In this document: positions 38,417 to 48,634 of the stretch, piece by piece | How the letters are laid out: each line of letters begins with the position of its first letter | Position numbering within the stretch: the first letter of the stretch is position 1 | Assembly (NCBI GenBank): GCA_903858275.1 | Contig: CAIOIC010000083.1 | Span: forward strand, 62,001 to 126,000 | DNA length: 64,000 nt | Direction of reading: 5' to 3' | Source: an uncultured Verrucomicrobia subdivision 3 bacterium | GTDB taxonomy: Bacteria > Verrucomicrobiota > Verrucomicrobiia > Limisphaerales > UBA11358 | Made by a program: the position numbers and the translations under genes | The notes under the pieces: model-generated | Told to the model about the DNA's origin: nothing | Databases searched by the model: none | Seen by the model: only the letters and a program-made list of their open reading frames with translations

Positions 38417-39012
38417 CTTGATTTTCAGCCAATAGAATCAAGCATAAACAACACTTCTTGGCCTTATAGAAAATAAGATTGTATGTGGAATCTATGCTTG
38501 CGGTGTTAATCCAGCATTATTGTTCAACATTTGATTCCCGCCCATAATCCCCTGCCCTGCGCCGTCCATCCTAATCGGTAAATAAAACGGCCAGCCTGTA
38601 ATCGCAAAACAACTGACTGACCGCAAGCGTTGGTGGTTGAAGTGATGCGCCAGCATTACGCCGACGCGCACTTTTATGACCTAAACTTTCAGTCTAGGGG
38701 TGAACTACTAACAATCAAAACGCGCCAACGGCTTTCTAGGCACGATTGGCGCGGTGTTTTGGTGGTGCTGGTTAGTTCTTAATTCACTCCCAACATTGGC
38801 GGCAAGAACGCGAAAAGAACTTCTTCATATTTTTTGATTTCGTCCCCGGATTCAATGCGTCCGTAATAATCTGCGCTACCAGTTGTTCGGATGATTTGCA
38901 GAGCATGATGGCGGAATTGATTTATAATTGCCACTCAATATAAACCGATAAGATGTGCCCGGTCATCAAATGCTGGGTTGTGCTGGGTGAATAAAAATTA
39001 TAATTGGAGGGT
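38417..39012. other. Non-coding or decayed DNA after tRNA-Ser
   Basis: No gene longer than about 50 codons is supported in these 596 bp. One inverted repeat is visible at 38721-38753 (CGCGCCAA and TTGGCGCG around an 17-base spacer), followed by a T-rich stretch, which could be a terminator. No integrase gene or copy of the tRNA 3' end was seen. Confidence 0.4.
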
Positions 39013-40452
39013 ATGATTTCTCCAGACAAAGCATATACCCGCCGCCACTTCCTATGCACCGCGGCGCTCGGGGCGGTTTCCGGGGCGCAACTCACATGGA
39101 GCGCGGATGAGAAGCCAGCCCTGTCTCCCGAAGGAAAGCATTTCAACGAGCCCTCGTTAAGACTGCCCATTACAAATGATGCCGACGTCATTGTCTGCGG
39201 GGGCGGACCGGCGGGAATTGCCGCAGCCATCACCGCCGCACGGACAGGCGCGCGCACGCGATTGTTCGAGGTGCATGGATGCCTTGGCGGCGTGTGGACC
39301 GCGGGATTGCTCACTTACATTTTTGATTTCGACAAACCGGGGCTTACGCGCGAATTGGTGAAAAAACTCGATGAGCGCGACGCGCGACGCAACCAGAATC
39401 CGAGCCGGTTTACATACGAACCGGAGGCCATGAAGTTGCTGATTGAAGAAATGTGTTTGGCGGCCGGGGTAAAAATTCAGCTGCATACCCGCGTCGCGGC
39501 CGCCTACCGCCAAGGGCAGCGGCTCACCACCATCATCACAGAATCCAAATCCGGTCGCGAAGCGTGGACGGCTCCGGTGTTCATTGACGCGACTGGCGAT
39601 GGCGACCTCGGCGCCCAAGCGGGTTGCTCGTGGGAGATCGGCCAGGCTAAGGACTGTCCATGCCAGCCCATGACGATGAACGCTCTGGCTGTGGTGAAAG
39701 ATGCCAAAGCCCTGGGCAAATTTATTTCATTCAACGGCACCGATGAATTCACCGGCCCGGGCGGACATCTCACCTGCGTCGAAGCTTTCAAGGGTGAACT
39801 GAAGCGCGCCGGCGTGGAAACCTCGTATGGTCATCCGACCATCTTCCACGTGCGCGACAATCTCGTCATGCTCATGCTCAATCATGAGTATGGCATCATG
39901 GCTTACGATAGTGCCAAAATCACGGAAGCCACCCTACGCTCGCGGGCTGAAATTCATCGCGTCGTGAAGGCGCTTCGCTCGCTAGGTGGCGGGTGGGAAG
40001 GCTTACAGGTTGCCACCACGGCGGAGCAGATTGGCGTGCGTGACGGCCGCAGGATTCTTGGACGCTACACCGTCACGAAGGAAGATTTGATTAAGGGGGC
40101 AAAACAACCCGATGCCGTGTGCCGGGCAACCTTCGGCGTGGACATCCATGCAGAAACCCGGGAGAAGAATAATACCGAAACGATTTCGCACGGCGGCTTC
40201 AAAGCGAAACCTTACGACATCCCTTTGCGTGCGCTCATTGCCAAGGATATTGACGGGTTGATGATGGCGGGACGTTGCATCAGCGGCGATTTCACCGCCC
40301 ACGCCAGCTATCGCGTCACCGGCAATGCGGTGGCCATGGGCGAGGCCGCCGGTGTGGTCGCGACCATTGCCGCCAAGAGCGGGCGTCTGCCGCATGAAGT
40401 GGAATGGCGAGAAGGCTCCGAGCAATTGACAAAGATAGGGCAGCGGATTTAA
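39013..40452 (+). CDS. FAD-dependent oxidoreductase, TAT-exported
   Basis: The 479-residue protein begins with a twin-arginine type leader (RRHFLCTAALGAVSGA). The FAD-binding VIVCGGGPAGIAAAITAARTG follows, with a C-terminal GLMMAGRCISGDFTAHASYR segment. This is the FAD-dependent oxidoreductase family (PF12831) often found beside sugar-degradation genes in Verrucomicrobia and Planctomycetes. GGAGG lies only 2 bp before the ATG at 39013; a TTG at 39004 is the alternative start. The substrate is unknown. Confidence 0.82.
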   Translation: MISPDKAYTRRHFLCTAALGAVSGAQLTWSADEKPALSPEGKHFNEPSLRLPITNDADVIVCGGGPAGIAAAITAARTGARTRLFEVHGCLGGVWTAGLLTYIFDFDKPGLTRELVKKLDERDARRNQNPSRFTYEPEAMKLLIEEMCLAAGVKIQLHTRVAAAYRQGQRLTTIITESKSGREAWTAPVFIDATGDGDLGAQAGCSWEIGQAKDCPCQPMTMNALAVVKDAKALGKFISFNGTDEFTGPGGHLTCVEAFKGELKRAGVETSYGHPTIFHVRDNLVMLMLNHEYGIMAYDSAKITEATLRSRAEIHRVVKALRSLGGGWEGLQVATTAEQIGVRDGRRILGRYTVTKEDLIKGAKQPDAVCRATFGVDIHAETREKNNTETISHGGFKAKPYDIPLRALIAKDIDGLMMAGRCISGDFTAHASYRVTGNAVAMGEAAGVVATIAAKSGRLPHEVEWREGSEQLTKIGQRI

Positions 40453-40509
40453 AAGCCAGCACAGCCGAGAACCAAAAAACCTCAAAGGCCCCACAAAAGG
40501 CCCTAGAGT

Positions 40510-42948
40510 TTAGGGCTGCCGGATTAACACCAGATTAGCGGGGTTTTCAATTTTGACGGTGTAACCCGGCGGCAATTTAATCCGGTAATTCAGCGCGGTT
40601 CCCTTGCGCCACCAACGCAAAGATAGGTTTCCGAAATCAAACGGAATCTCGCCTTCACACCATTCCAGTGGTAAATCCGCAAATCGCAGGGTGATCACGC
40701 GATGCTGCCGGTCAATGGACTGCAGCCCCAAAAAGTCGCGGAAGAAAACATGGGCGGCGTGCGAAGCGAAGCCATGGTTGCAGCTCTTGCGCGTGTCGTC
40801 ATATTCCCACAGCGTGCCCGTCAATTCCGCCATGGGCAGATAGTATGCCCGGGCCTCGGCGAACATCTTCGCCGTCAGACCATAACGCGGCAGCAAATCC
40901 ATGCGGAGATAATTCCCAATAATCGCATTGGCCTTGTGAATCTCCGGCCAAACCCGGCTGGCATCGCGTTGCGGGCCAAATTCGTCACACAGCCGCCGCC
41001 ATAACTGCGGGTGGGACTGCGGCGTGGCGAGGCCAAAATAAAAAGCCATGTATTGGCAAACTTCCGTCCGGTTGGTGGTGAGACAAAGCTCGCCGTTTTT
41101 ACGCACCGCATTATCCACAAAAAATTCGCCGCGGCCCGACTGCGCCAGAATCGCCTGCTTTACCTTACGCGCTTCTTCAAGCAACACGGGCAATTGGTAA
41201 AGCCGCCCCGCCGCTTCGAGCGCGCCGGCATATTCCATGTTGGAGGGATAATTTACATCCTGCACAAAAGTGTTGGCGGCGGACCATTCGACGAACACCC
41301 AGCTATCGAGTTTTTCCAACAAGCCATCAGAGTTGCGAAACTTCTTAAAATAATCGAATAACGCCAGCACTTTGGGCCGCAGCGCGTCCACCAGCGTGCG
41401 GTCGTTGCTGCGGGCGTAATATTCCTCCAACTGCAGCACGATCCAAAGCGCGCAGTTCGGAATAAAGCGCCCGTCGAGGTGGTCGGAGGGATAGCACATC
41501 GGCAGCATGCCATCGGGCAGGTGCGCGAATTTTTCCGGCAGCATATAATCCTCAAAATAGACCTGCTCGACCTTGGTATTGCCGCACAGCACAAAACCAG
41601 CGCGCGCTGTCCAGTAGGCGTCGTTAGCCCAGCCCGCCCGCTCGCGGGTAGGGCAATCCATGAAAATATCCACCGCGTTCTGCCGGAACGTCTGGCGCGC
41701 AGCTTCAAAGATCGCGTTCAACCCGCGGTCGCTCGAACTAAAGTGCGCCGCGCTCGCATCGGGATTTGCATATTCGCGCAGGTGGATGCGCTCGGCACGG
41801 CAGGGGCCATCGAGCACGGTAATTTTCAGATAGCGGAGACCATACGGCTCGATGCTTTCCAAATCATAAACTCCGGGTTCCAAGTCATAGCTCACCACAT
41901 TCATGCAGCCGAGCCGCATGAAATCCACATCGCCATCAGTGAGCAGTTCGTCGAAAGTGAATAGCACGCGCGTTTTCCGGTCGCAGGCAATCCGGGTGCC
42001 GACGAAGCCTGACAGATTGGTGCCGAAATCAAAAATGTGGAAGGAGCCAGCTTCGAATTCCAACGGCTTTGGGGCGACCATAGCGGGTGCCACCGTTCGC
42101 CGGGCAGTAATTTTTAGCCGCTGCAAGTCAGTGGATGGAACCGCCATCAGGTCTTTCTCTAAAAACCCGAGATGATTGCTGTTAATTACGGTCATGTAAT
42201 ATGGCCGCCAGAGTTTCTGTGGACCGGCATTGGAGACAACTGAGCCTTCCACAATTTCCGCGACCGGCGCGCGCATTTCAAACAGCGGATAGGGCACGCG
42301 ACGGGACAAGTATTTTTTATTTTCCGAAGCCGTGCATTCTGCGCCTGCAAAGGATACATCCGCATTCATACGCCAATCATCCACGCCAGCAGTCATATGA
42401 TAAACCTCGGAAAAGCCGCGTTGCGAACTGTAGCGCGAAACTTTCTGAACATATTTATCAAGTATATTGGACTGAAACACCGCGCCCGGTCCAGCCGTCG
42501 CGGCAAGCACGCGATCACCACTCACGACTTCGGCCTGCAGGAACGAAGGCTGGTCGGGCATGTAAAAATTGTTGACATTATAACCGACAACTTCGAGCGC
42601 GATCACGTTGGTTCCCGGGCGCAATTTTCCGCGGAGATCCCATTCGTCAATGCGAAACCAGCCGTGCGGACCGCGAGCCGGGCCATAGCCCAGAAACTCG
42701 CCATTGAGCCAGGCGCGATAGATGGTTGCGGCGGCGACACGCAGGACCGCCGGCTGATTCTCTCGGACCGGCACCACCGCGCGGAAACCGACAATCAGGT
42801 TTTTCTCGGTTTCCCGGCCAGTCGGCCAGATTGGTTTTGCAGCACGAAATGCCGGCTCATCGGCCAGCGCCACTGTCGCCGACCACACGAGAAAAATTGC
42901 TGCTACAAGTTGAATAGGTCTTATGCCGGGGAGATCTAGCCATTTCAT
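40510..42948 (-). CDS. Secreted GH78-like alpha-L-rhamnosidase
   Basis: The 812-residue protein has a signal peptide (LVAAIFLVWSATVALA). A beta-sandwich region precedes an alpha/alpha barrel bearing the DCPTRERAGWANDAYW motif, whose Glu is the likely general acid in GH78. Later family stretches include YPSDHLDGRFIPN and LWEYDD. It should release terminal rhamnose or a related sugar from plant or microbial glycans. A hairpin (GCCCTA/TAGGGC) at 40500-40516 overlaps its stop and may be its terminator. Confidence 0.8.
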   Translation of the reverse strand: MKWLDLPGIRPIQLVAAIFLVWSATVALADEPAFRAAKPIWPTGRETEKNLIVGFRAVVPVRENQPAVLRVAAATIYRAWLNGEFLGYGPARGPHGWFRIDEWDLRGKLRPGTNVIALEVVGYNVNNFYMPDQPSFLQAEVVSGDRVLAATAGPGAVFQSNILDKYVQKVSRYSSQRGFSEVYHMTAGVDDWRMNADVSFAGAECTASENKKYLSRRVPYPLFEMRAPVAEIVEGSVVSNAGPQKLWRPYYMTVINSNHLGFLEKDLMAVPSTDLQRLKITARRTVAPAMVAPKPLEFEAGSFHIFDFGTNLSGFVGTRIACDRKTRVLFTFDELLTDGDVDFMRLGCMNVVSYDLEPGVYDLESIEPYGLRYLKITVLDGPCRAERIHLREYANPDASAAHFSSSDRGLNAIFEAARQTFRQNAVDIFMDCPTRERAGWANDAYWTARAGFVLCGNTKVEQVYFEDYMLPEKFAHLPDGMLPMCYPSDHLDGRFIPNCALWIVLQLEEYYARSNDRTLVDALRPKVLALFDYFKKFRNSDGLLEKLDSWVFVEWSAANTFVQDVNYPSNMEYAGALEAAGRLYQLPVLLEEARKVKQAILAQSGRGEFFVDNAVRKNGELCLTTNRTEVCQYMAFYFGLATPQSHPQLWRRLCDEFGPQRDASRVWPEIHKANAIIGNYLRMDLLPRYGLTAKMFAEARAYYLPMAELTGTLWEYDDTRKSCNHGFASHAAHVFFRDFLGLQSIDRQHRVITLRFADLPLEWCEGEIPFDFGNLSLRWWRKGTALNYRIKLPPGYTVKIENPANLVLIRQP

Positions 42949-43913
42949 AGAAATAATTTTCGTAAAAATCGCGAGGTGGCCACCGCATCATTGCCGACAA
43001 CCAGCGAATCGATTGTCGAGCGGTGCTTTTGGAGGATGTTGTCGAACTGGCGCAGCCACAGAATACTTTCGCAAATCGCATCGGTGGCCTCTTCGCGATA
43101 AGGATATTGATCCATTGAAAGCCAGCCCCGGTAACCGCAACGATCCAGCCAATAGAGCATCTCGATGTAGCAGACGCTATGAACGGTGCCGACGATCATA
43201 TCATCGTCCCACGTGGCGTGATTGTCATTGAAGTGCATGTGAAACAGCCGCCGCCCCGCGCGTTTCGCAAGGACAATGGCTTCGCCTACATTCTCACCCG
43301 CAACAAAGGCATGGCCGGTGTCAATCGTGACCCCAACGTTGGAACGACCCGTCTCCTGGGTCAACAACAGGGTGTCGGCCATGCGGGCCAGATAGGAGTG
43401 GGTGCGTGGTTCTTTGGGTTTATATTCCAGAGCAAACCGCAGTTGTGGATATTCGCGGGCCAGCTTGGCGATGGCATCGCAAAGCCAGGAGCGCTCCCGC
43501 TCATAGTCAGCGCATAATAGATAGTCGTAGCCATCCTGGCCGGGCCAGATATTCAACATCGAGCAACCGAGTTCGCCGGCGATATCGCACATTTTCCGGG
43601 AATTATCCATGGCATAGCGGCGAACTTTGGGATCGCTCGCGCTGTAGCTACCCTTCCAGAAGCGCTTGTCCGCAAACAGATCAGGGATGATTGAGACGCA
43701 TTCCAAGCCAAGCCCGGCCAAAAGCTTTTTCATCTCGCGGACGTTGTCGGGGCGGATATCCCAAGTGCCGACCAGCTCAATGCCGGTGACATGCGGAATT
43801 TTTGCCGCCCGCTGGAGCATGGTGAAAGAATCGGGATTGTCCTTGTAACCGGAGCAGAACCGGTCGCGCGTGTTGCCGAGATTGCCAAGAATGACTGAAT
43901 ACTTTCTTTTCAT
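42945..43913 (-). CDS. TIM-barrel sugar isomerase/epimerase
   Basis: The 322-residue protein belongs to the xylose isomerase/AP-endonuclease-2 barrel family. Probable metal ligands lie in LEYKPKEPR (Glu), TIDTGHAFVAGEN (Asp/His), MHFNDNH (Asp/His) and MDQYPYRE. Its start overlaps the upstream hydrolase region closely and its stop overlaps the GH78-like gene by 4 bp, so it is coupled to it. L-rhamnose isomerisation is a reasonable guess from that context, not proven by sequence. Confidence 0.75.
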   Translation of the reverse strand: MKRKYSVILGNLGNTRDRFCSGYKDNPDSFTMLQRAAKIPHVTGIELVGTWDIRPDNVREMKKLLAGLGLECVSIIPDLFADKRFWKGSYSASDPKVRRYAMDNSRKMCDIAGELGCSMLNIWPGQDGYDYLLCADYERERSWLCDAIAKLAREYPQLRFALEYKPKEPRTHSYLARMADTLLLTQETGRSNVGVTIDTGHAFVAGENVGEAIVLAKRAGRRLFHMHFNDNHATWDDDMIVGTVHSVCYIEMLYWLDRCGYRGWLSMDQYPYREEATDAICESILWLRQFDNILQKHRSTIDSLVVGNDAVATSRFLRKLFL

Positions 43914-43949
43914 GGTTTTATTTTAGCAGTTACACCCCGCATAGATTTT

Positions 43950-45833
43950 TTACTTTTTCGCAAGTTTAACGGTCATCTCCACACTCCATTTTGTGCCTTG
44001 CCTGACTGCTTTTGATACCGGATAACCCGCCAGCAGATATTCTTCCACGTTGCCGTAGGCGCGGTGATCCACCAATGAAAGCGGCAAGGAACTGGTGACA
44101 TCCATCAACGTATCGCCGGTCTCGACCACTATATGTTTGGAAGCGGGCAACAAATCAGTGGTTTTAAACGTCGCAGGCAGGGTCACGCGTTTATCACCCG
44201 CACTGGCCGTTCCCGAGACATAACGAGCCACAGGCAAAGCGAAATAGTGGCGCCACATCCGCAGGGTCAGGTCGGTGTCCGCCGTAAAATCAAAACGCAG
44301 CGTGAATTGATTATCATTTTGAACCGTGCATTGCTCGACAAAGCTCACATGCTGGTCGTTTTCCACAAATGCGCCGTGAAAGGTCAGATGCGCAGCCTTT
44401 TCATTCGACGCCTCGATATTACCCAAAACATTTTCCGGCTTAAATTCAGCGGTTTGTGTCCGTTTGATAACAGGCCAACCACCGGAAAAGAGCCTTTGCC
44501 CACGCCAGCTGGCGAGACGCAGAACACCACCCGCATCAAAACGAAGTTCAAGACCGCCCGGCGTCTGGACCACATTCAGATCATCACCCAATTTGACCGC
44601 CCGCAGTTTGGCAGGCAGCTTGGCGGTAATCCGTGGAGCAACATCGTCCGAAGCGCTGACAGCCTCACTGGTCGGCAAAAATATACGCCCGTCAGAGAAT
44701 GGAATCGTGAATTGGGTGCCAACGCGTCCGGTGCTGACATCCCGGGACTTAACCTCCAAACGCACCACGGCATCGTAAGCGGTGCCATTAACAATCACCA
44801 CGCCACCGTCATATTCGCGCTGCCAAGTGCCATCGGCATTGCGATGCGCCAAGCCACGAGGATGGCCGAGCGGCGCGTCATATTCCTTATACCACCACCA
44901 ATTGCCACGGCCGGCCATGCCGGTGTCATAACCGAAATAACCATCGCTCATCAATGTCGTCGTCAAACCAAAACGCATCGTCTGCTGATCTTCAACGCCA
45001 TATTTTTCCAATAACGTTTGGCGCTCCTTGTAATTCATTTTGCTCCAATGCCACGGGTCATATGAAACAGCCCGCGGAGAACACACGATCATGGTTACAC
45101 AGGGTTTTTTCGACTCACGAGTCCAATGAAAATAGCGGTCGAGAAAATCTTCGAAGCCAACTTTTCCTTCCATTACGCGGTCAATCTCATCCTCAGCCAG
45201 AACGCCGTTGAGCATGGAAAAGCCACGGTGCGGCAAATTCCCATCGTTGACCATCACGATATTTTTGCCGTCGCGAAGCGCCGCCGAACGCGGCACCAAC
45301 CATTCATCCACTCCCCAGCAATCATAAAAGACGCCGTCGAAACACGGACGGCCGCAGATTTCTGTCCGGACTTTATCAAGATTGAACTGCAACACATCGT
45401 TCAACTTGGTATCAATGCGATAATACCCCGGCCAGCCACTCCAGCGCTTCCCATCTTTGAGAGCCCACCATCGTTGGGGAATGGACGGATTGTCAGGTCC
45501 TTCAATCACGTCCACATAAGGCAACACCAGCACGTTGGGATTGATCTGCCGCAATTTGGTGATGTTTTGTTCGACAAGGGCAAGCTTCTTTGGCCAGCCG
45601 GCTTTTTCCCAGTCATAATGGAGGTCGTAACCACCACCGATGATGAGCCCCAACTTGCTCCAGTAATTCGATCCCTGCTCCCACGTCTTGTCCCCCAGCC
45701 CGGCGTGATAGCAATTGCCGATGCGCGGAAAGGACGGATTGATTTGGGAAAGGTCCCGAGCGGAACATACCGAAAACGAACAGGTAAGGGCAACCCATGC
45801 AAGGCCAATCCGGAAGGTTTGAATTTTTGTCAT
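43950..45833 (-). CDS. Putative secreted glycoside hydrolase (GHL15-like)
   Basis: The 627-residue protein has a signal peptide (IGLAWVALTCSFSVCSA) and a barrel-like N-terminal part. It has the patterns VLVLPYVDVIEG, RPCFDGVFYDCWG and MLNGVLAEDEID, resembling the hypothetical glycoside hydrolase families with Asp/Glu catalytic candidates. The last 230 residues look like beta-sandwich domains. It is the first gene of a three-gene minus-strand operon with the isomerase and GH78-like genes. The substrate is unknown. Confidence 0.6.
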   Translation of the reverse strand: MTKIQTFRIGLAWVALTCSFSVCSARDLSQINPSFPRIGNCYHAGLGDKTWEQGSNYWSKLGLIIGGGYDLHYDWEKAGWPKKLALVEQNITKLRQINPNVLVLPYVDVIEGPDNPSIPQRWWALKDGKRWSGWPGYYRIDTKLNDVLQFNLDKVRTEICGRPCFDGVFYDCWGVDEWLVPRSAALRDGKNIVMVNDGNLPHRGFSMLNGVLAEDEIDRVMEGKVGFEDFLDRYFHWTRESKKPCVTMIVCSPRAVSYDPWHWSKMNYKERQTLLEKYGVEDQQTMRFGLTTTLMSDGYFGYDTGMAGRGNWWWYKEYDAPLGHPRGLAHRNADGTWQREYDGGVVIVNGTAYDAVVRLEVKSRDVSTGRVGTQFTIPFSDGRIFLPTSEAVSASDDVAPRITAKLPAKLRAVKLGDDLNVVQTPGGLELRFDAGGVLRLASWRGQRLFSGGWPVIKRTQTAEFKPENVLGNIEASNEKAAHLTFHGAFVENDQHVSFVEQCTVQNDNQFTLRFDFTADTDLTLRMWRHYFALPVARYVSGTASAGDKRVTLPATFKTTDLLPASKHIVVETGDTLMDVTSSLPLSLVDHRAYGNVEEYLLAGYPVSKAVRQGTKWSVEMTVKLAKK

Positions 45834-46329
45834 TTTTTAGAATTATTTGATAACGAGAAAGCAATTCAGTCATTATGGAACCAACCGCCGGCATAAATTA
45901 ATTTCAAAGCTGTAATGGTTATGCCGCGAATCGTAACATATGGTTGTGGCTGGTGAATAAAAAAACGCCCTTTTGATTACCTTGGTTTTGACATGTCGTC
46001 CAAACATTACCAGTGACCAGATTCACTTTACTCTCAAGGCAATCACCGACACCCATAGATCGCTCGCTATGCAGCCTTACAGATCTTGACCTTCCCCCTG
46101 ACTTTAGGCCGGAGATGAGTTGAGAGCTGGCCGTGAATACGGCACAAAGCTTCCTCGCTGGGCAGACGCCTATCGCTGGCGTATTTTCCAGTTTCGATTT
46201 CAGCGCGAAGGACATCTGAAGTAGGCTTATGCTTGCTCATCAAATTAAATGTAATTACAACTTTTATTACCATTCAATCAATTACTATTGAAACATGTCA
46301 TTTCCAATTGCGATATTAAGGGCCATTTT
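45834..46329. promoter_or_regulatory. Divergent intergenic region with regulator relic
   Basis: About 500 bp separate the putative hydrolase operon from the kinase-HAD gene. They hold a broken GntR-type DNA-binding domain (46127-46240) and otherwise short, unmatched frames. Promoters for both flanking operons must lie here; no box stands out clearly enough to place. Confidence 0.4.
46127..46240 (-). pseudogene. GntR-family winged-helix relic
   Basis: From ATG 46240 the frame reads MSKHKPTSDVLRAEIETGKY, then DRRLPSEEALCRIHGQ, the start of a GntR domain (usually RLPSEAELxRxFGVSR). Homology stops at HGQ and the remaining frame ends soon after. The regulator is therefore truncated and probably non-functional. 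Confidence 0.55.
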
Positions 46330-48252
46330 ATGACCTCACCGACGACGAATGTTCATCCCAACCCGACGGATTGGCTCGAACCAGCCTTGCATGCCATTGC
46401 GAATGCGCGGGTCACGGTGCTGGGGGATTATTGTCTCGATGCCTATTGGACGGTGGAACCGGATGAGTCGGAGCTTTCGATTGAGACCGGTCTGCCGGTC
46501 CGGCGAGTCAGCGCCCAGCGTTATAGTCCCGGCGGGGCCGGCAATGTGGTCACCAACTTGAAAGCCCTCGGCGCGTCCGAAGTGCGGGCCGTGGGATTGC
46601 TGGGTGAGGATATTTTTGCCGCCGAACTGATTCGCCTGCTGACCGCCGACGGCATCCGCGCCGACGGCTTGCTGCAGACCCGCGATTCCTGGCAGACGCC
46701 GCTTTATGCCAAGCCGCTTTGGAACGGAAAGGAACTCAACCGCTTTGATTTCGGGGTAGTCAATCTCCTGCCCGCTTCGCAGGCCGCCCGGCTGCTGACC
46801 GCGCTCGACGAATCGGTAAAACTCTCCAATGTGGTCGTCATCAACCAACAACTGACCGTCTCGTATCTAACTCCGGACATGATCGCCGGCATCAATGATA
46901 TTATCGCCCAGCATCCCGAGGTGCTGTTCCTGGTTGATTCAAGACATCACGCCGGAGCTTTCACAGGCGTGGTACTCAAGCTGAATGCGAACGAGGCCGC
47001 GCGGCTCCTGGGCAAAAATCATCCCTTGAACCACGTGATTTACCGGGATGAAGCGTGCGCCGACGCCCTGGTCATCGCAACCCGGACCCGCCGGCCGGTT
47101 TTTGTGACCCGCGGCGCGCAAGGCCTGATCATTGCCGCCGCCGGCCGGGTGCGGGAGATTCCAGGAATTCAAATCATCGGTAAAAACGATTCCGTCGGCG
47201 CGGGCGACACGGTCGTCGCGGCTTTGGCCGCAACCTTGGGCGGCGGCGGCGAGGTGGAAGCGGCCGCCCGGCTGGCCAACCTCGCCGCTTCAATTACGGT
47301 CTGCAAAATGCATACCACGGGCACCGCCACCCCCGCGGAATTGCGACCCGCCGCTCCCAACGCCGACTATGTCATGGAGCCTGAACTGGCGGAAAGCCCA
47401 CGGCGGGCCCGATTCCTGCCGGATACCGAGATCGAAATCATCCGGGAAAAGCCGGCGGCCACCATCCGTCACGCCATCTTCGACCACGACGGCACGCTCT
47501 CCACGTTGCGCCAGGGCTGGGAGAAAATCATGGAGCCCATGATGCTCCAAGCCATTCTTGGCGAACGCCTGAAAACCGTTTCCGCCGACATCTTTCTTCG
47601 CATCGAAGCGGCGGTGCGGGTGTTTATTGACCAGACCACCGGCATTCAGACCCTCGCGCAAATGAAGGGATTGATCGGGCTGATCCGCGAATACGGCTTC
47701 ATCCCCGAGGCGCAGATACTGGACGAGCACGGATACAAGGCGATTTACAACCGGGAGCTGCTCAAAATGGTGAACTTGCGCATCCAGAAAATCGAGCGCG
47801 GCGAACTCGAACCCGGTGACTTCGAAATCAAAGGCGCCCGCCAATTTCTGGAAAGGCTTCAGGCCGCCGGGGTGAAGCTCTATCTCGCCAGCGGCACTGA
47901 CGATGCGGACGTCCAGGCCGAGGCGACCGTCATGGGATACGCCCATCTGTTCAACGGCGGCATTCACGGGGCGGTCGGCGACCTTAAGGTCGAGGCCAAG
48001 CGCGTGGTCGTTGAACGCATCATCCAAAAAAGCGGCATCGGCGGCGCCGAACTGCTGGTCGTCGGTGACGGGCCGGTGGAACTTCGCGAAGGCGGCCGGC
48101 ATAACGCCCTCCGGTTGGGGGTGGCCAGCAATGAGCACTGCCGCTACGGACTCGATCTCACCAAACGTTCCCGACTCATTCGCGCCGGGGCGGACCTAAT
48201 CATTCCCGACTTTTCACAAAGGGACCGGCTGCTGCCGCTCCTGGGCTTGTGA
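46330..48252 (+). CDS. HldE-type PfkB kinase fused to HAD phosphatase
   Basis: The 640-residue protein starts at ATG 46330, with AGGG 7 bp upstream; ATG 46288 is an alternative. The N-terminal kinase (about 25-330) has VTVLGDYCLDAYW, YSPGGAGNVVTNLKALGA and the catalytic NDSVGAGDTVVAALAATL. This is the pattern of the HldE (RfaE) heptose kinase domain. The C-terminal part (about 380-640) is a HAD phosphatase with the DHDGT nucleophile motif, LASGTDD and VVGDGPVE. In HldE the second domain is a nucleotidyltransferase, so the architecture differs. It is followed by an hldD relic and genes for transport and sugar kinases. Confidence 0.85.
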   Translation: MTSPTTNVHPNPTDWLEPALHAIANARVTVLGDYCLDAYWTVEPDESELSIETGLPVRRVSAQRYSPGGAGNVVTNLKALGASEVRAVGLLGEDIFAAELIRLLTADGIRADGLLQTRDSWQTPLYAKPLWNGKELNRFDFGVVNLLPASQAARLLTALDESVKLSNVVVINQQLTVSYLTPDMIAGINDIIAQHPEVLFLVDSRHHAGAFTGVVLKLNANEAARLLGKNHPLNHVIYRDEACADALVIATRTRRPVFVTRGAQGLIIAAAGRVREIPGIQIIGKNDSVGAGDTVVAALAATLGGGGEVEAAARLANLAASITVCKMHTTGTATPAELRPAAPNADYVMEPELAESPRRARFLPDTEIEIIREKPAATIRHAIFDHDGTLSTLRQGWEKIMEPMMLQAILGERLKTVSADIFLRIEAAVRVFIDQTTGIQTLAQMKGLIGLIREYGFIPEAQILDEHGYKAIYNRELLKMVNLRIQKIERGELEPGDFEIKGARQFLERLQAAGVKLYLASGTDDADVQAEATVMGYAHLFNGGIHGAVGDLKVEAKRVVVERIIQKSGIGGAELLVVGDGPVELREGGRHNALRLGVASNEHCRYGLDLTKRSRLIRAGADLIIPDFSQRDRLLPLLGL

Positions 48253-48310
48253 AACCAGCATTCCCAATATGAGTAAAACGCCTCCAAAATCATGACGGAC
48301 GCCGAGGCGC

Positions 48311-48508
48311 GTGCCTATCCCGACCGCCTCCAAACCGGACATCCGCTTCATCGAGATGCCCGACAACCTGCAGGGCAAATACCAATACTTTACGCAGGCC
48401 GACGCCGCCAAATTGCGACTATCCGGTTATACCAGGCCGTTCCTGTCCCTGGAGGAAGGCGTTCGCGACTATGTGCAGACGCATCTGGCCGGGACCATGG
48501 ATTCATAG
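48311..48508 (+). pseudogene. hldD relic (ADP-heptose epimerase C-terminus)
   Basis: The frame reads RFIEMPDNLQGKYQYFTQAD, then AAKLRLSGYTRPFLSLEEGV and RDYV, which is the very C-terminus of ADP-L-glycero-D-manno-heptose 6-epimerase. The first 270 or so residues are absent and no start codon with homology precedes it. It is a truncated fragment. The rest of 48253-48634 holds only a 28-codon unmatched frame. Confidence 0.7.
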
Positions 48509-48634
48509 CTTAAGGCGGCGCCCGGAATGGATTATCCCGCCAACGACGCAATCCTTTTGAACTCCACCCGAACCGACGTTTTTCAATTCAGCGTGGACGT
48601 CCCGCCCAAATTTTAACACCCTGAGCTTTCAACC

